In this document: piece after piece, positions 11,496-23,858 of the stretch
Numbering within the stretch: position 1 is the first letter of the stretch
Layout: every line of letters begins with the position of its first letter
Source: Hypericum androsaemum
Lineage: Eukaryota > Streptophyta > Magnoliopsida > Malpighiales > Hypericaceae
Length of the DNA stretch: 64,000 bases
Direction of reading: 5' to 3'
Assembly: GCA_963995505.1 (NCBI GenBank)
Contig: OZ023197.1
Span: 8,545,827-8,609,826 of the forward strand
Program-made: the position numbers and the translations under genes
The notes under the pieces: model-generated
What the model was told of the DNA's origin: nothing
Seen by the model: the letters and a program-made list of their open reading frames with translations, nothing else
Databases searched by the model: none

Positions 11496-12026
11496 ATGGA
11501 TTCCCGTGGAAAGATTGGGATGCTCGTTGTGGCAATTTGGTATGCTCTCTTCGTGATCCTCTCTCCTCAAGCTACCGCCTCCGAGGCAAAGAAGCTGTTT
11601 GTGAGCGCCTGCGCCCAAAGCGAGAAGCCCGATGCATGCCTGGCCACATTGACCCGGAACCCTAAAGCATCATCCGCCAAAGACATGCTCGCAGTGGCGA
11701 ACATAGCCCTCGCGGCTGTCCAAGGCGAGTCTCGAGCGGCACAAGACGTCCTTCGCGCCAAACCCGGCAAGGTATTCAAGGACTGCGCGAGTTACTTCCA
11801 AGATACCATCGCCCAGCTCGTCATTAGGAATGGCGAGCTGGGCGCGGGGATGGCGAGTCTTGACGTCCACTACGCCCTCGATAGCGTCGGCAGGTGCGAA
11901 ACTGCCATGGCTCAGGGGAAGGTCAGCGACGCACAAGTGACTGAAAAAATTCAGCAATGGAAAGATATGTTCGGTGTGGCATATTATGCCGTAACAGAAG
12001 CTGAAAATGCAGCTTCTGAAATGTGA
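11496..12026 (+). CDS. Plant invertase/pectin methylesterase inhibitor (PMEI domain)
   Basis: Intact single-exon gene of 176 aa. Residues 1 to about 28 form a signal peptide with a hydrophobic core ending near QATA, so the product should be secreted to the cell wall. The mature part is a four-helix inhibitor domain with the four diagnostic cysteines: C39 and C48 in the N-terminal hairpin, C97 and C134 bridging the bundle. The family inhibits either pectin methylesterases or acid invertases; sequence by eye does not decide which. The coding region is clearly more GC-rich than its flanks, with many GCC/GCG and CTC codons. The ATG follows a TATA box at normal distance and is the only plausible start. 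The nearest genes are transposons, so context gives no functional clue. Confidence 0.88.
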   Translation: MDSRGKIGMLVVAIWYALFVILSPQATASEAKKLFVSACAQSEKPDACLATLTRNPKASSAKDMLAVANIALAAVQGESRAAQDVLRAKPGKVFKDCASYFQDTIAQLVIRNGELGAGMASLDVHYALDSVGRCETAMAQGKVSDAQVTEKIQQWKDMFGVAYYAVTEAENAASEM

Positions 12027-12176
12027 GCATGAGATTCTTTTTTATGCTGTGTAAACGTACCTTTATTTTTTTATAAGTTGTAAATGTGCATTGTGTGTTT
12101 CTTTCTTTTCTTTCCTTGTAACTCTTTTTTTTCAATGTAAGAATTTTTTAAGTTGTCTTTTGTACACATCTGTATA

Positions 12177-12340
12177 CACTACAACAAAATGTGTTTTTTT
12201 TTTCGACGTTCAATAAAATTAAACATCGCCATCGGTTCAAGAGAAGTCTCCGAAAAATATACGTCACTGTAATTAACTCTATTCTCGACGGAAAAATAGA
12301 AATGTCGCAAAAACTATTGATGTTACGCCATCGTTAGGGT
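12177..12340. mobile_element. CACTA-type transposon terminus (fragment)
   Basis: CACTACAACAAAAT at 12177 is the classic terminal motif of plant CACTA (En/Spm) elements. It is followed by subterminal CGACG/GACGGAAAAATAG-like motifs. No partner end was found nearby and no transposase is present, so this is a remnant or one end of an element whose other end is lost. The extent is approximate. Confidence 0.5.
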
Positions 12341-12939
12341 CCTCTCTCCCTCTCTTTTCATCTCCTCGGTTAAACAGGTTGCTTTCGGCTTCTTCGTTTG
12401 GATAATCCTGGATTTTAGCTCCTTCTTGTGCTTCTTTTTGCTTGTTCTTGTTTATTTATAGTCCTAGTCTCATAATATAATACAGAAATACCAGTAATTT
12501 GTGAGCTAGCAGATTGAGTTATATTTGATTAATTATGTTTTTTGGTTTGAATTTTTTTCTTCAAGTTATTGGGTTGGAATTTTTAAAGGTAATTCCATTA
12601 AAATTTACACTAAGTTTATTAAATTTATTCAAAAAAGTATTACAAACAAAATTTTCTACAAAATGTATAATTTTATTAATTTTTGTAAAATTCTTTTTGC
12701 AAGCGGTAACTTTTGTGAAAGTCTAAAAATTCACAACCGCGTCAACTGTAAGCCACAGTTTACTTCTTCAACTTCTACTTTTCCACAACTGGGAGAACCT
12801 TGGGCGCAGCCGTAATTGGGTAGAAAGAGAGGGGAGAGAGATAAGGAACAGGGAAAAAAATTACATTGACCAATTATTTCTATTTTCTATTTTTTAAAAT
12901 TTTGGATAAAATAATCATAGGTCATTGTTATTTAAAAAA
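12341..12939. other. Intergenic sequence, nothing recognised
   Basis: AT-rich stretch between the CACTA remnant and the next TIR element. Short ORFs here are not protein-like. Confidence 0.35.
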
Positions 12940-13821
12940 ATTAATTAATAAGGACATGTTAGTATTATTTAGTCTATGATATTTCATAAATCAAATTAGT
13001 TAGTCTATTTACCCAAATTCGGACCACTTTCCGACGAGACTCCACTAAAAATACAAAAATACTCATATTCTAAAAATCACTAAATTGCCATTCATACCTC
13101 GAAAAGGACCGTAGTTGGGGTAACTGAAGAAAGGGTCGTCCGGCCAATTATGTTTGGTGAACGCCTTCACAGAGACCAGCTGGTACTCAGGGCAGGTCCC
13201 GTTCTCTTTGTTTTAATTCCAACCGGAAAAGAAACGTGACAATTTTCGGGACGAAACTCGGAATGGTCAATAATAATAATAGTAATAGTAATGATGATGG
13301 GAAGGAGAGGAGAGGGAGCACCGAAGACGGCAACGAGGGAGGAGAAGATAGGACAAGTCTAGTTGGGAATGCTCTTGTCATGCCTCACCACCCAGTAACT
13401 ATTCCTTACCAAAGGACTGCTCGTTTCCATGGAATCATTCATCTCTTCTACTCCCAACCGAAGAAGAAGCAATCACCAATCAAATAAATATTTAGTATTA
13501 ATATTAATATTAATATTAGAATATTAATTACTTTTCTTCAAATACCTATAAACACAAGTCCAAATCAATGTTTAATTGGACGATGGTATCTCGCCGGAAG
13601 TGTTTCCTCTTTTTTTTTGTATAAGGAAGTGTTTTCCTCTTCGGAATGAATGAGACAAGTACAAGTGGCAATTTAGTAATTTTAGGAATGAGGGATAGTT
13701 TTGTATTTTTAGTTGAGGCTCGCCAGAGAAGTGGCCAAAATTTGGGTTTAGAGTGTAAAAAAAATTTGATTTATGAAATACCAGGGACTAAACAATACTA
13801 ACATATTCTTATTAATCAATT
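12940..13821. mobile_element. Long-TIR element carrying an exon-like fragment (Pack-MULE candidate)
   Basis: About 12942-13105 matches the reverse complement of about 13660-13819. Shared stretches include ATTTCATAAATCAAATT, ACTAAAAATACAAAA and ACTAAATTGCCA. TIRs near 160 bp with no transposase fit a non-autonomous MULE. The 550-bp interior has higher GC content and contains a splice-bounded exon-like segment (13098-13205, minus), which suggests captured host sequence. A clean target duplication is not visible. Confidence 0.6.
13098..13205 (-). pseudogene. Captured exon-like fragment of unknown gene
   Basis: On the minus strand an open segment of about 35 codons reads NGTCPEYQLVSVKAF, continues with a Trp/Pro/Tyr/Phe-rich part (HNWPDDPFF), and ends at a GT donor (GAG|GTATGA) at 13098. 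An AG lies upstream at about 13206. The composition looks like genuine protein rather than chance, but I do not recognise the family. It lies wholly inside the long-TIR element, has no start or stop of its own and no neighbouring exon, so it is best read as a fragment. Confidence 0.4.
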
Positions 13822-13838
13822 CCTTCAAATAACACAGC

Positions 13839-14067
13839 TGTTATAGTTGTACCTGGATATGGTGGTTGAAATGATGAGATAGAGGTATGTTTTCTGCCTA
13901 AAAACAAAACAGAGAAGAAGAGGGGAAGATGAAGTTGCTCGACGATTTTTCAAGAGAAGTGGAGTGGAAAATTTTCTATTTCTTTCCAACTCTATTACAC
14001 ATGTATATATCATGGACTATCTTGGCCCAAAGGCCCAAACTACAATTTGGGCTCAACATATTTAACA
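13839..14067 (-). repeat. 3' LTR of Copia 1
   Basis: 229 bp, TG...CA bounded. Nearly collinear with 19203-19429, with scattered substitutions and small indels. Confidence 0.9.
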
Positions 14068-14220
14068 ATCTCCACCTTGATTCAAATTGCGTCCAAACCA
14101 AAAGACCGAACATTAACAAAACAATGAACACTAAACACAACTAGCAAAAGTTAGTAACAAACTGACACCGAACTAGTGCAAAATCTAAACTTTGTAACTA
14201 AAAGAGGCTTTGTGAGCATG

Positions 14221-17200
14221 TCAGCGGGATTTGACTCCGTACCAATCTTCTTCACAAGTACTTACCTTCCGAGATGACGTCTTGAACAAAATGGTACCGG
14301 ATGTCAATATACTTTGTCCTCTCATGGTACATACGACCTTTGTCAAATGAACTGCACTTTGACTATTACAAAATACCACAATAGAACCAAGAAAAGAAGA
14401 CATCTCACCAACAAACGACTTGAGCCAAATCACTTCTTTTATTGCCTCTGTAATTGTCATATATTCAGCTTCCGTAGTTGAAAGTGCAACAGTTGGCTGA
14501 AGTTATGACTTCCAACAAAATGCAGTTTTGTCAAGAGTGAAAATGTACCATGTCAAAGATCTACCCTTATCAAGATCACCACCATAATCAGAATTCACAC
14601 AACCTGTTATGCACTATTTTCTTTCCAAACTCCAAACGAGTATCAACGGTACCTTTCAAATAGCAAAAAATCTATTTCACCGCTTTTCAATGCCCTTTTC
14701 TAAGACAAGAAAGATACCCGCTAACTACACTAACAACTTATGAAAGACCAGGTCGGGTACATACCATCAAATACATAAGGCTCCCAACGGCACTTGAATA
14801 TGGAACCTTCTCCATGTATCTCCTTTCACCATCGAATTTTGGACTCAATTCACGTGAAATATTTTACACGAGGAGTAGAAAAAACTTCAAGTTTCTTCAT
14901 GTCAGACCAAAATCGGCGAAGAATTTCTCGGCAAAGCTCTTTTGTGAAAGATAAAGCTTCCAGTTGGACCGATCCCTTGTGATTTCCATACCAAGAATTC
15001 TTCTGCCAGCTCCCAAATCTTTCATCTCAAATGTGGAATAATATGTTATTTCAACTTATTAATTTCTCCCATATTGGTAGCCGTAATTAACATATCATCC
15101 ATATAGAATAACAAGTAGATGAACTCACCACTATCCAACTTCTTAAAATAAACACAACTATCATAATTAGAATGGGAGAAATTGATATTAACCATGAAAG
15201 AGTCAAACTTCTTATACCATTGCCGAGGTGATTGCTTAAGTTCATAAAGTGACTTCTTCAATATAACACACGTGGTCCTCATATCCCAGAACTTCAAAAC
15301 CCTCCAGTTGTTCTATATATATTTGCTCCTCTAAATCACCATGCAAGAAGGCTGTTTTTACATCCAATTGTTCCAATTCCAAATCCTTCATTGCAACCAA
15401 AGAGAGCAAAATTCGAATGGAGGTATGCTTAACAACTGGTGAGAACATTTCATTGAAGTCCACACCTTGCACTTGGCTATAACCCTTAGCCACAAGCCTT
15501 GCCTTATATCAAAAATTTTCAAAATTTGATCCATCTACCTTCTTCTTGAAAACTCACTTACAACCAATAATTCTCTTGTCATTAGATGACTTTACAAGAG
15601 TCTAAGTCTGATTTTTTTCCAAAGAATGAACCTCTTCATTCATGACAGCAACTCATTCAGCTGGATCTTTGAAAGAAATATCTTCTTCATATGTTGATGG
15701 ATCACTAAATTCTACCTCTTCAGCAATAGCCAAACAGAAAGTAAAGTTAGACCATCCATATCTTTCTGGTGCCTTGATCTCCCTTCTAGGTCGGTCCCTA
15801 GCCAAAGAAAAAGGTTGCTCGTCTTCTTGACGTTCTTCTTCTTCATCAAATTTGGGAACCGGCACCTCATACTCTACCTTTTGCTCAACTTTCTCATTCT
15901 CCTTAATAGTCGACTCAGATGTAACTTCCTTTCCTTTCAACTTTGCTAACTCATCAAATGTAACATCTCTTGAGATGAGAAACTTGGACAATTTAGACAC
16001 CATAACTTATATCACTTGACATTCATGGGATACCCAACAAAAATGCACTTCTTTACTCTTGCTCCAATTTTCCTTCATTTGTGTGAGCATAAGCAGGACA
16101 ACCAAACACCCTTAAGATTGAATAATCGGTCAGCTTACTCAACCATACCTCCTCAGGTGTTTTACACTCAATGGAAGTGGTAGGAGATCTATTCATCAAA
16201 TAGCATGAAGTGCTCAGAGCTTCTGCCCAAAACTCCTTACACAAACATGCATTAAAAAGCAAACATCGAGCCTTTTCAAGTAGTGTCCTATTTGCCCTTT
16301 CTGCAACCCCATTTTATTGTGGAGTATACACAACTGCCTTATCCCGAACAACACCTTCGGTCTTACAAAACTCATCAAATTCTCGGTTGCAATATTCTAA
16401 ACCATTATCAGTTCTTAACCTCTTCACTTTCTTTCCTGTTTGCTTTTCTAAAAGGGTTTTCCATTATTTGAAGGTCTTGAATACTTGGTTTTTCTCCTTC
16501 AAGAAATAAATCCACACTTTCTTTGAAAAATCATCAATGAAAGTAAGCAAGTAACGAGAACCATTACCTTTTGATGGCACACGAGAGGGTCCCCAAAGAT
16601 CCGAACAAATGTAATCAAATATTCCCTTGGTCGAATGAATGGCTGTCAAAAAGCTTAATCTCTTTTGTTTGCCATACACACAATGTTCACAAAAGCTCAT
16701 GCTACTTGTGCATTGGCCACAAAATAAGCCTCTTTTACTCAAGATGGTCATTCCTCGCTCACTCATATGTCCTAACCTCATATGCCAGAACTTAGTAACA
16801 TCGGCATCCGAGGTAGGATAAGTAATAGCGCTGAATCCTTGACTGTGGAACCTTGCAAGAAATAGAGAGTTTCAACTCTCTTTGCCTTCATAATAGTAAG
16901 AGCTCCACTTGAAATTCGTAGGACTACACCTTCACTTTGGAACTTGCATCCCTTTTATTCAAATGACCCTAACGAGATCAAGTTCTTTGTAAAGTCAGGT
17001 ATATGTCTCACATCAGCCGGGTGATTTTGAGAGTCTGAAACTTGCACCACTTTCAGGAGGACTGCCAGTGTCACCCCACTGCCTGTGACCATGGTGGGGC
17101 ACCCATCGACTACGGAGGGGGCTGACCTCCCTCCCATGCCATGCTTTTGACCGGATCATGCCGTTCAAATGTGTGGCTCTTCTCTGCGACTTCGAAACCT

Positions 17201-19121
17201 TAGCCCTGTGGCTAGGGGTTCAACTCCACCAGCCACCATTTCGGTGGCCTCTCCAGCGATGCCTTCTGGTTCTCCCTCCGGGGGTCACCAGCCAACGTCG
17301 ATCTCAATAGCCCCCTCATCATAGGGGCTGCCTCTCCTCCTCTCTAGTTTCCCGTGGACTCCAGTCCTCAATCGCCTCTCCTCTGACTTCTCCTCGCTCC
17401 TTCTTTTCTGTGGCTTGTGGGCACCTTTCACATGCGTCACTTCCTATCGGGCGGGATAACAAGGGTTTCAGCGATTGCCGGCGATCCTAGGGCTTGCAAT
17501 TTTCCTCTCAGGGCAGCGGACAACCTCCTTCCTGATGGGCCTCGTGTTTCCTCTTTATTGGGCCGAGAGTATTTTTTTTATCTAGGCCCACTTTGATGGT
17601 TCTACATGGGCGAAGGATTTGATTTTGTATCTAGAGGGCCTTTCTATTTGGGCCGAGAGAGTTTCTTTGAATCAAGGCCGCTTCGATGGATATGACTCCC
17701 ACGAGTCACATGGGCGAAGGTTCTAGTTTATGATCTATTCTTGACCACCCGGCTTGTGGTTGTACTCGAATATAGAATCTTGTTATGGTAGCAGGTCAAC
17801 CTCTATGGTTGCCCGTTTAGGCCTTGGTTTTTCTTTTCTTTTTCTCATCCCCTTCTGTAATTTTTTTTTCTTATTAATAAAATTTTAATTTAGTATTAAA
17901 AAAATATGCTTCACTCCGGTCAATCTTTGGATCTTGCCATCATGAAACTGAATCTTGATTGTGCCAACACCTGCAACCTTGCACAAGTTATTATTAGGCA
18001 TGAGTATCTTGCCATTAGAAGGTTGATATGTCTCAGACCAATCTCTATTTGGAGTCATGTGTTGAGAGGCACCCGTATCCATAATCCAAGAATTATCATC
18101 ATTAACACTACCATCAATTGCATAAAAAGTGTCAAATATATCACCACCAGCTACATTAGCCTCCTCTGAAACAACACCTTTAGCCTTTTTATTTATTCTT
18201 TAACTTGAAATAATCGCCCTTGATGTGCCCCTTGTTCTTGCAATAATGGCATGTGAGATTCTTGTTTCTGGACTTGGTACAGGTTCTTGTATCCTTCAGG
18301 GTTCTTTCTTTAGACCTACCCTGATCTACAACCAAACCAACACCTTGACTCTCCTTCTCAACATTGGTCATCTCACTATCCAAATGCAACTTGGTTTATA
18401 AATTAATTTTAACATCATCAAGGGTAATCTTCTCTCTACTGTAAACTATCATATCTCTGAATGAATAATATGATGCATGTAATGAACATAATAACAACAA
18501 GGCTTGGTCCTCATCCTCTACCTTTATTCCCAACTTATCCAAATCATTCAAGATTGAAGTAAACTCCGCAATATGATCAGAATGCGATGTACCTTCATCC
18601 ATGCGAAGTGTGTAGAGGCGCAATTTTAGATGTAAACGATTAGTTAGAGACTTTTTCATATAAATGTCCTCTAACTTTTCCCACAAATCTTTTGCGATTT
18701 TCTCCGATAGGACTTCCTGTAATGTCGCATTACTTAAAAATAATTGAATAGTAGAGAGAGTCTTGTCATCCATATCTTGTCACTTCTTGTCCGAAATAGC
18801 GTCACAAAATTTGTCTCTACCGTATATGGCACCCTTAATTCCAAGACTAGACAAAATGGAAGCCATACAGACTTGCCAAAGTGCAAAACTTGTCTTCCCA
18901 TCAAACTTCTCAATATCATACTTTGTCGAGATCTCCATCTCAACAAATTCAAACCAAAAAAATCCCAAAAAAATTAGGATTTCACGAGATACCTTAGGGC
19001 AGCAACGACTAGGCCCACAACGGTACTCGGTTGACACACTAAGACCCACAAACGTCAAGGAGCGAGGGCGAGCAACGAGAAGCATGGCGTCTTCTCCTTC
19101 TTCAAGAGCGACTTGATTCAC
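14221..19121 (-). pseudogene. Copia 1 gag-pol polyprotein, broken
   Basis: Reading leftward: gag from 19121 (FDGKTSFALWQ, then a UBN2-type gag to 18396). The CCHC knuckle near 18240 reads CHYCKNKGHIKGDY, with the last Cys replaced by Tyr. The protease MDTGASQHM is at 18082. The GAG-pre-integrase motifs ([19 protein letters not shown]) are at 16780-16670. Integrase core follows ([21 protein letters not shown] near 16190). Reverse transcriptase parts are at 15493-15046 (LDVKTAFLHGDLEEQIY; MDD box near 15100), and RNase H at 14460-14221, where the second catalytic position reads CNSQSA instead of CDNQ/CDSQ. Several stops, frameshifts and the 0.9-kb insertion break it, so no functional polyprotein is possible. 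Confidence 0.88.
17013..17903 (+). mobile_element. LINE-like retroposon inserted in Copia 1 pol
   Basis: The segment ends in a run of A after AATAAAATTTTAATTTAGTA, a tail seen in plant LINEs, and interrupts the protease-integrase linker. The imperfect direct repeats ATATGTCTCAC (17001) and ATATGCTTCAC (17904) flank it, like an old target-site duplication; the pol codons for the motif xVxHI are present on both sides. The interior is GC-richer than the host element and has no RT, so it is a truncated or internally deleted copy. Confidence 0.6.
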
Positions 19122-19202
19122 CGAGGTGGCAATAGAGCCTCTCTCCTCTCCTCAAAGCGAAAGACGATGACGGCTTACAACAAACAGGCTCTGATACCAG
19201 TT

Positions 19203-19429
19203 TGTTATAATTGTACCTGGATATGGTGGTTGAAATGATGAGATGGAGGTGTGTTTTCTGCCTAAAAACAAAAAAGAGAAGAAGAGGGGAAGATGAAGTT
19301 GCTGGACGATTTTTCCAAAGAAGTGGAGTGAAATTTTTTTTAATTCTTTCCAAGTCTATTACATATATATATCATAGACTATCTTGGCCTAAAGACCCAA
19401 ACCACAATTTGGGCTCAACAAATCTAACA
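19203..19429 (-). repeat. 5' LTR of Copia 1
   Basis: 227-bp partner of the LTR at 13839. The tRNA-iMet-type PBS (complement of TGGTATCAGAGC) lies directly inside it at about 19188-19199. Confidence 0.9.
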
Positions 19430-21902
19430 CGGACTTATGACTATTTTATACTTTAATTTTTCCTTGTATTTTTATTTTTGGGTTCGATGGTAATTTTTTC
19501 CAGAATTTGACCAGGACTAATTCCAAGGACAAAGTCAGATTAATATGGAAAATTACATGGACGAACATATTTCCTAATCAAAAAATATATTTAATGTGAT
19601 GCATTTCAGTAATTATTATAATTATGACCTGTTCTGCAAGAATTCAGTAAACTTAAAAACACTATAGAGAAACATACATATTTACTTGGTAAGAAAAAAT
19701 ATTGTTCTTTTCATCAGAATTTGAGTCTTGTTATCTAAATTTTTTTTTATTGTTGTTGCTGAATAGTATATCAAAAAGATTAATCTTAAACGTGCTTCAT
19801 AAACTTTTAAAATTACTTTTTCCTGAATTCTCCTCGAAACCCCCGGGTGACAAATGGACAAACCTAAGTAAATCTAAAAATGCTGCAATGAATAAGTATT
19901 GGATCTAATATTTGTATACCTATGACTTATCCAAATTCGAATGGAAAATCTTGATAATAAAAGGTCAAATAGTGAATGTCGTACTCAAATGGGTGCACAT
20001 TATTTCAATCGAGACTTTGTCCATACTATTTCATTTGGGGTAAAAATTAAAAAACTATCTAGTTGGTGTAGTTTTTCAAACAATTGGAATGAGGATTGGG
20101 TTTACCTACTAAAGACTTCCCCCAGCTGCTATAAACCCATACTACCAGAAGGGAATATTAGTGCAGAGAGACAGTGCAGTCCCACCCCCAACAGACAGAG
20201 ATAGATATAGAGAGAAAATAGTGTCAGGAGTCTGACAATAGTTCAGATTAGATTCCACAACAGGAAAAGTCCGGCTGATGTGGGTCCTAACCCCAAACAA
20301 TCCCGTGAACTATGGTTATTTCACTGCCCATTTCCAATAAGACAAAACCTGAAACACTTTTTTTTCTCGTCTCAGAACAATAACAGAGGCTCAAGTGAAC
20401 TATATGCTATCTTACTAACTGTGGTTCAAGTCCAAATAACTTGTAATTTTGTCAATTTTTTACTAAATATCTTATGAATCAAAACATTCCTAATCCATGA
20501 ATGCAAATTTTCTAATTGGTACTTCATGTAATATCCAAAAAATTAAAAAAAATAAACACGTGGTTGAGTGGTTTGGAGTATTAAGCACTCGCGAAAGAGA
20601 TTTCTCTGGTTTGGGCGGATTTTGAAATTGACATCTTGTCCACGAACAAAGCAGCCAAGTTGCTGCTGTTCTAACATAATTGAAGTTTTGAGTTCAAATT
20701 ATAAATAGTTGTGTTAAAATTTTAGAGAGAAAATTTTGAGTGGATCAATTTCGAACGTATTTTAGTCGACGAAATGAGAATCTAAATATTAAATAAATTC
20801 GAGAAAAAAAATAATATTATTTTCATCGTGATCTGATATAAAGCTTATACTCCTCTAAAAATTTGTTATAAACAAATCCTAATATTGGTCGCAAGTTTAT
20901 ATATATTCAAATTAAGTACAAGGAGAAACAATGAGATACCTCACGAGCCTAGCGGTTCCCCCAAGACATTCGGCCTGTCGAATCTTATTTGTGCACTTTG
21001 TCCATTTCCCCTTGTCTGTTTGTATTGTTCCGCCTTCCAATTTCTGATGATGATTACAAAATCAATACTCCTTCACTTTCAAGTCCCTTTCCAAAAGGAT
21101 AGAGTTCACGGTTTGTTCATTTGGAGATTCTTCTTGGTTAAACCACAGATGTTTCTACGATCGAAAATTTCTGGGATTTGTTAGCCCAGCTAATTCTTCC
21201 GAATTTATTTTGTGTAACACCAACAATTACTTAGATTTATTGATGATGAAATTCTTCGAAATTTATTTCAAACATTAGAAAAAATTCATAAGCACTTCTT
21301 GGATTGCACAATTGTTATCCACGAACGAAATGGTGTCTGATAAGCCCACAAAACACTCATAATAATCTAGATCAGATAAGTCTCTTTTAAACTTGAAATT
21401 TGAAAGGAGAGTAAATTTTTAACTTAAAACTTAAAACTTAAAACCAACACCACGTATTTATCTTCTAACCTTACTGATGAATTAATGTAATATTTTTTGA
21501 GATAAAGTGTTAGGGTAATTTAAAGTGAGTGCAGGGTATGTTTCAGTTTTTTTAACAAAATATTATTATTATGTATAGTTAGCCTCGCCACAGTTCACAA
21601 AATTGGTAGTTACAATTCACAAACTTCCGGTTCAATGTTCACAGATAGAGTAAACTTTAACAATAACTTTGGTTCAACCGGGCGTTCCAAACAACCCGTT
21701 AGCAATTCAATTGGCGGTTTAACCTCCCGGCGGTTGATGCAAATATATTCTTTTCGAAAAAATAAAAAAAATTATATTTGAATTAATAAACTTAATTAAG
21801 TTGCATACATATTTTTAGTTCCAGAAGAATAATATTTGATTGTCATCTGTCGTAGGTGGGGCCATGCCCAAATTTTGAATTGCATCCGTCATCTATTTTT
21901 TC
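19430..21902. other. Gene-poor AT-rich region
   Basis: No conserved ORF, RNA gene or complete transposon was recognised. A tRNA-like box A resemblance near 20561 was judged too weak to call. Confidence 0.4.
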
Positions 21903-22499
21903 CAATGTTTTTAAAATCGACCCAGAATCTATAAAATTTCTGGTTCACCCGGTCCGACCGGTGAAGCCACCGGTCGGATCGGTATTTGTATTTTTGTATT
22001 TGTATTTTTATATTAATATTATAAAATATGGTTTAATAAATTTAATTTAGCATAAAAATAATAAAATATTCAAATATTTAGCAACTTTGTTATACAATTT
22101 ATCCAAACAAAGTCTTCGAACATCTATTTAACAAGTATAAAAGTAAAAGAAGATGATTACACATTTTTTATTTGACATATTAGTCAAATTCGTTTGACAT
22201 AGTTAATATATTATCAAGAATTGTTAAAAAAATAAGTTTGTTATGATAAAAAAGTGATGTACACGCTCTGAGTTTGGAAATATATATTTTATTTCTAAAT
22301 TAAATCTGATAAAATGAAAAAAATAAACATTAATTTTTCTGATCCGGGCGAACCGGGTCACCCAAAAGTACCTGACCGGGTGGTCTGACCAGATTGTGAC
22401 CAGTCGAACCGCTGGCTGGGTTTTAGGCAAAAATTCGACCCAGATTTGGTTCCGGGTAGCGGTTTGATTGCCGGTCGGACCGTAATTTTTAAAACATTG
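21903..22499. mobile_element. MITE with CAATGTTTT ends and 8-bp target duplication
   Basis: The left end CAATGTTTTTAAAATCG and the right end (reverse complement CAATGTTTTAAAAATTACG) are bounded by the identical 8-bp repeat ATTTTTTC at 21895-21902 and 22500-22507. An 8-bp duplication points to the hAT superfamily. Subterminal CCGGTCCGACCGG-type motifs occur on both sides (about 21950 and 22470) and resemble GGTCGGACC arrays inside the MULE at 44580 and 52850. No transposase. Confidence 0.75.
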
Positions 22500-22550
22500 A
22501 TTTTTTCCAAAAAATTTCTGCCTAAACCGATGATTCAACCGGTGGTTCAA

Positions 22551-22628
22551 CCATCAATCATACGCTCCAGTTCAAATCGGAGGGTTAACCATCGATCATA
22601 CGCTCCGGTTCAAATCGGAGAGTTAACC
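22551..22628. repeat. Tandem duplication, 39-bp unit x 2
   Basis: Two adjacent copies of a 38-39 bp unit containing ATCATACGCTCC and GTTCAAATCGGAG, differing at a few positions, just outside the MITE. Confidence 0.75.
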
Positions 22629-23348
22629 GCTGATTTGGCGATTAGTCCAAAGGACGAACCTGATCCTGATCGAGGTTCACGAACCTTGTACCAAGGTCAA
22701 TTTTTTTTAACCATAACTGAAGTATAAAAACTGCTAGTTCAAATGTGACGGTGGCAATGGCTTATGTATACTACTAAAAAAACCTTCACAAAATTGAAAT
22801 GTACATGAACCGTGCACGAATTTATCTACATTTGAACACGAGATTCTCCGAGATTGGAATAATTTTAACAGTTTGCTACCGTTTGATGATAACGATTTAG
22901 AAAGTGATTAATTAGGAACTATAGCCAACAACTTTGAGTTGGCTTAGGAACTTCCAACATGGAAAATCTAATCCCATTATCTTCGGCTATAAATAAAGTC
23001 CAGGATCATGGGCTCATTAAATAGCTTGCGCTGTCCCACCAACGGATTGAGATTAGAGTATTTGACTATCTTCAATATATTTGCGCTCAGCCTCGATTGA
23101 GCGCTGACGGACCAAAAGTATCTAACGTACAACATAAAATGGTACAAAGGAAAAAATTATAATATTATAAATTATATATGGGTATTTTGTTAGATGCAGT
23201 AGTAGTATAATGTTACTAGTAGCGGTACACTATGTTTTATGTTTAGTGATACCATGTTTTGTGTTTATTTTAACGTATAATTAACGAGTAATTATATGTT
23301 AAACCTGATTAATTAACAAACTAATTCGTTAATAATAAATCATTTACT
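22629..23348. other. Intergenic sequence, nothing recognised
   Basis: AT-rich DNA between the MITE-associated repeat and Copia 2. No ORF or repeat structure was supported. Confidence 0.4.
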
Positions 23349-23858
23349 TGTTGAAGCAAGAGGTCCACAGGTTCGTGTCGACTATGTCTTTGTGCTAGTG
23401 AAATTACGATCACGTTATAACAGATTCGTAATTGATTTTCACGAGATTTCCTCTATTGAAAATCTGATCAAAACTCAAGAACTATTCCAAAGTTTAGCCT
23501 TTCTTTTGAGTGGTTGTCAGGAGAATTACTTTTTGGTTCAGCCGGATTTCCCTTTTTATAGGGAAATCCAGCCAATCAGAACACGCCACGTGGCGTGCAT
23601 GGCTGCCACGTGGCACTTCTGGGCCGCCACGTGGCAGTACGACAGCGTGCCACGTGGGCCGCCAACTCTGGAGGCAACTACGTCAGCGCCACGTCACGTC
23701 AACGTGGTGCCGTTTGGTTGGGCCACGCAGCCCTCGTGGTGGTTGACGTGACCCTGGGCCGGTCAACGCGGGTTGACCGGCCCGTTTCGCCCAACAATTA
23801 TGCCTGGGCCCAATCAGGCACAATAATAATTGCCTGATTGGGCCTAACAGGTCCAACA
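23349..23858 (-). repeat. 3' LTR of Copia 2
   Basis: 510 bp with TG...CA ends. The U3 part is GC-rich and dense in CCACGTGGC palindromes (G-box cores), unusual against the AT-rich flanks. The polypurine tract adjoins it at about 23859-23868. Confidence 0.85.

Larger units (their letters stand above)
13839..19429 (-). mobile_element. Copia retrotransposon 1 (degenerate, minus orientation)
   Basis: Two similar LTRs (13839-14067 and 19203-19429) start with TGTTATA and end with TAACA. Next to the right-hand LTR is the complement of the PBS TGGTATCAGAGC. Next to the left-hand LTR is a purine-rich AAGGTGGAGATT tract as polypurine tract. The order gag, zinc knuckle, protease, integrase, reverse transcriptase, RNase H is Ty1/copia. 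The 5-bp flanks (ACAGC, CGGAC) do not match. A LINE-like insertion interrupts pol at 17013-17903. Confidence 0.9.

Noticed and set aside
20556..20690. SINE candidate with box A-like TGGTTGAGTGG
   Set aside because: No convincing box B, tail or target duplication; too weak to annotate.
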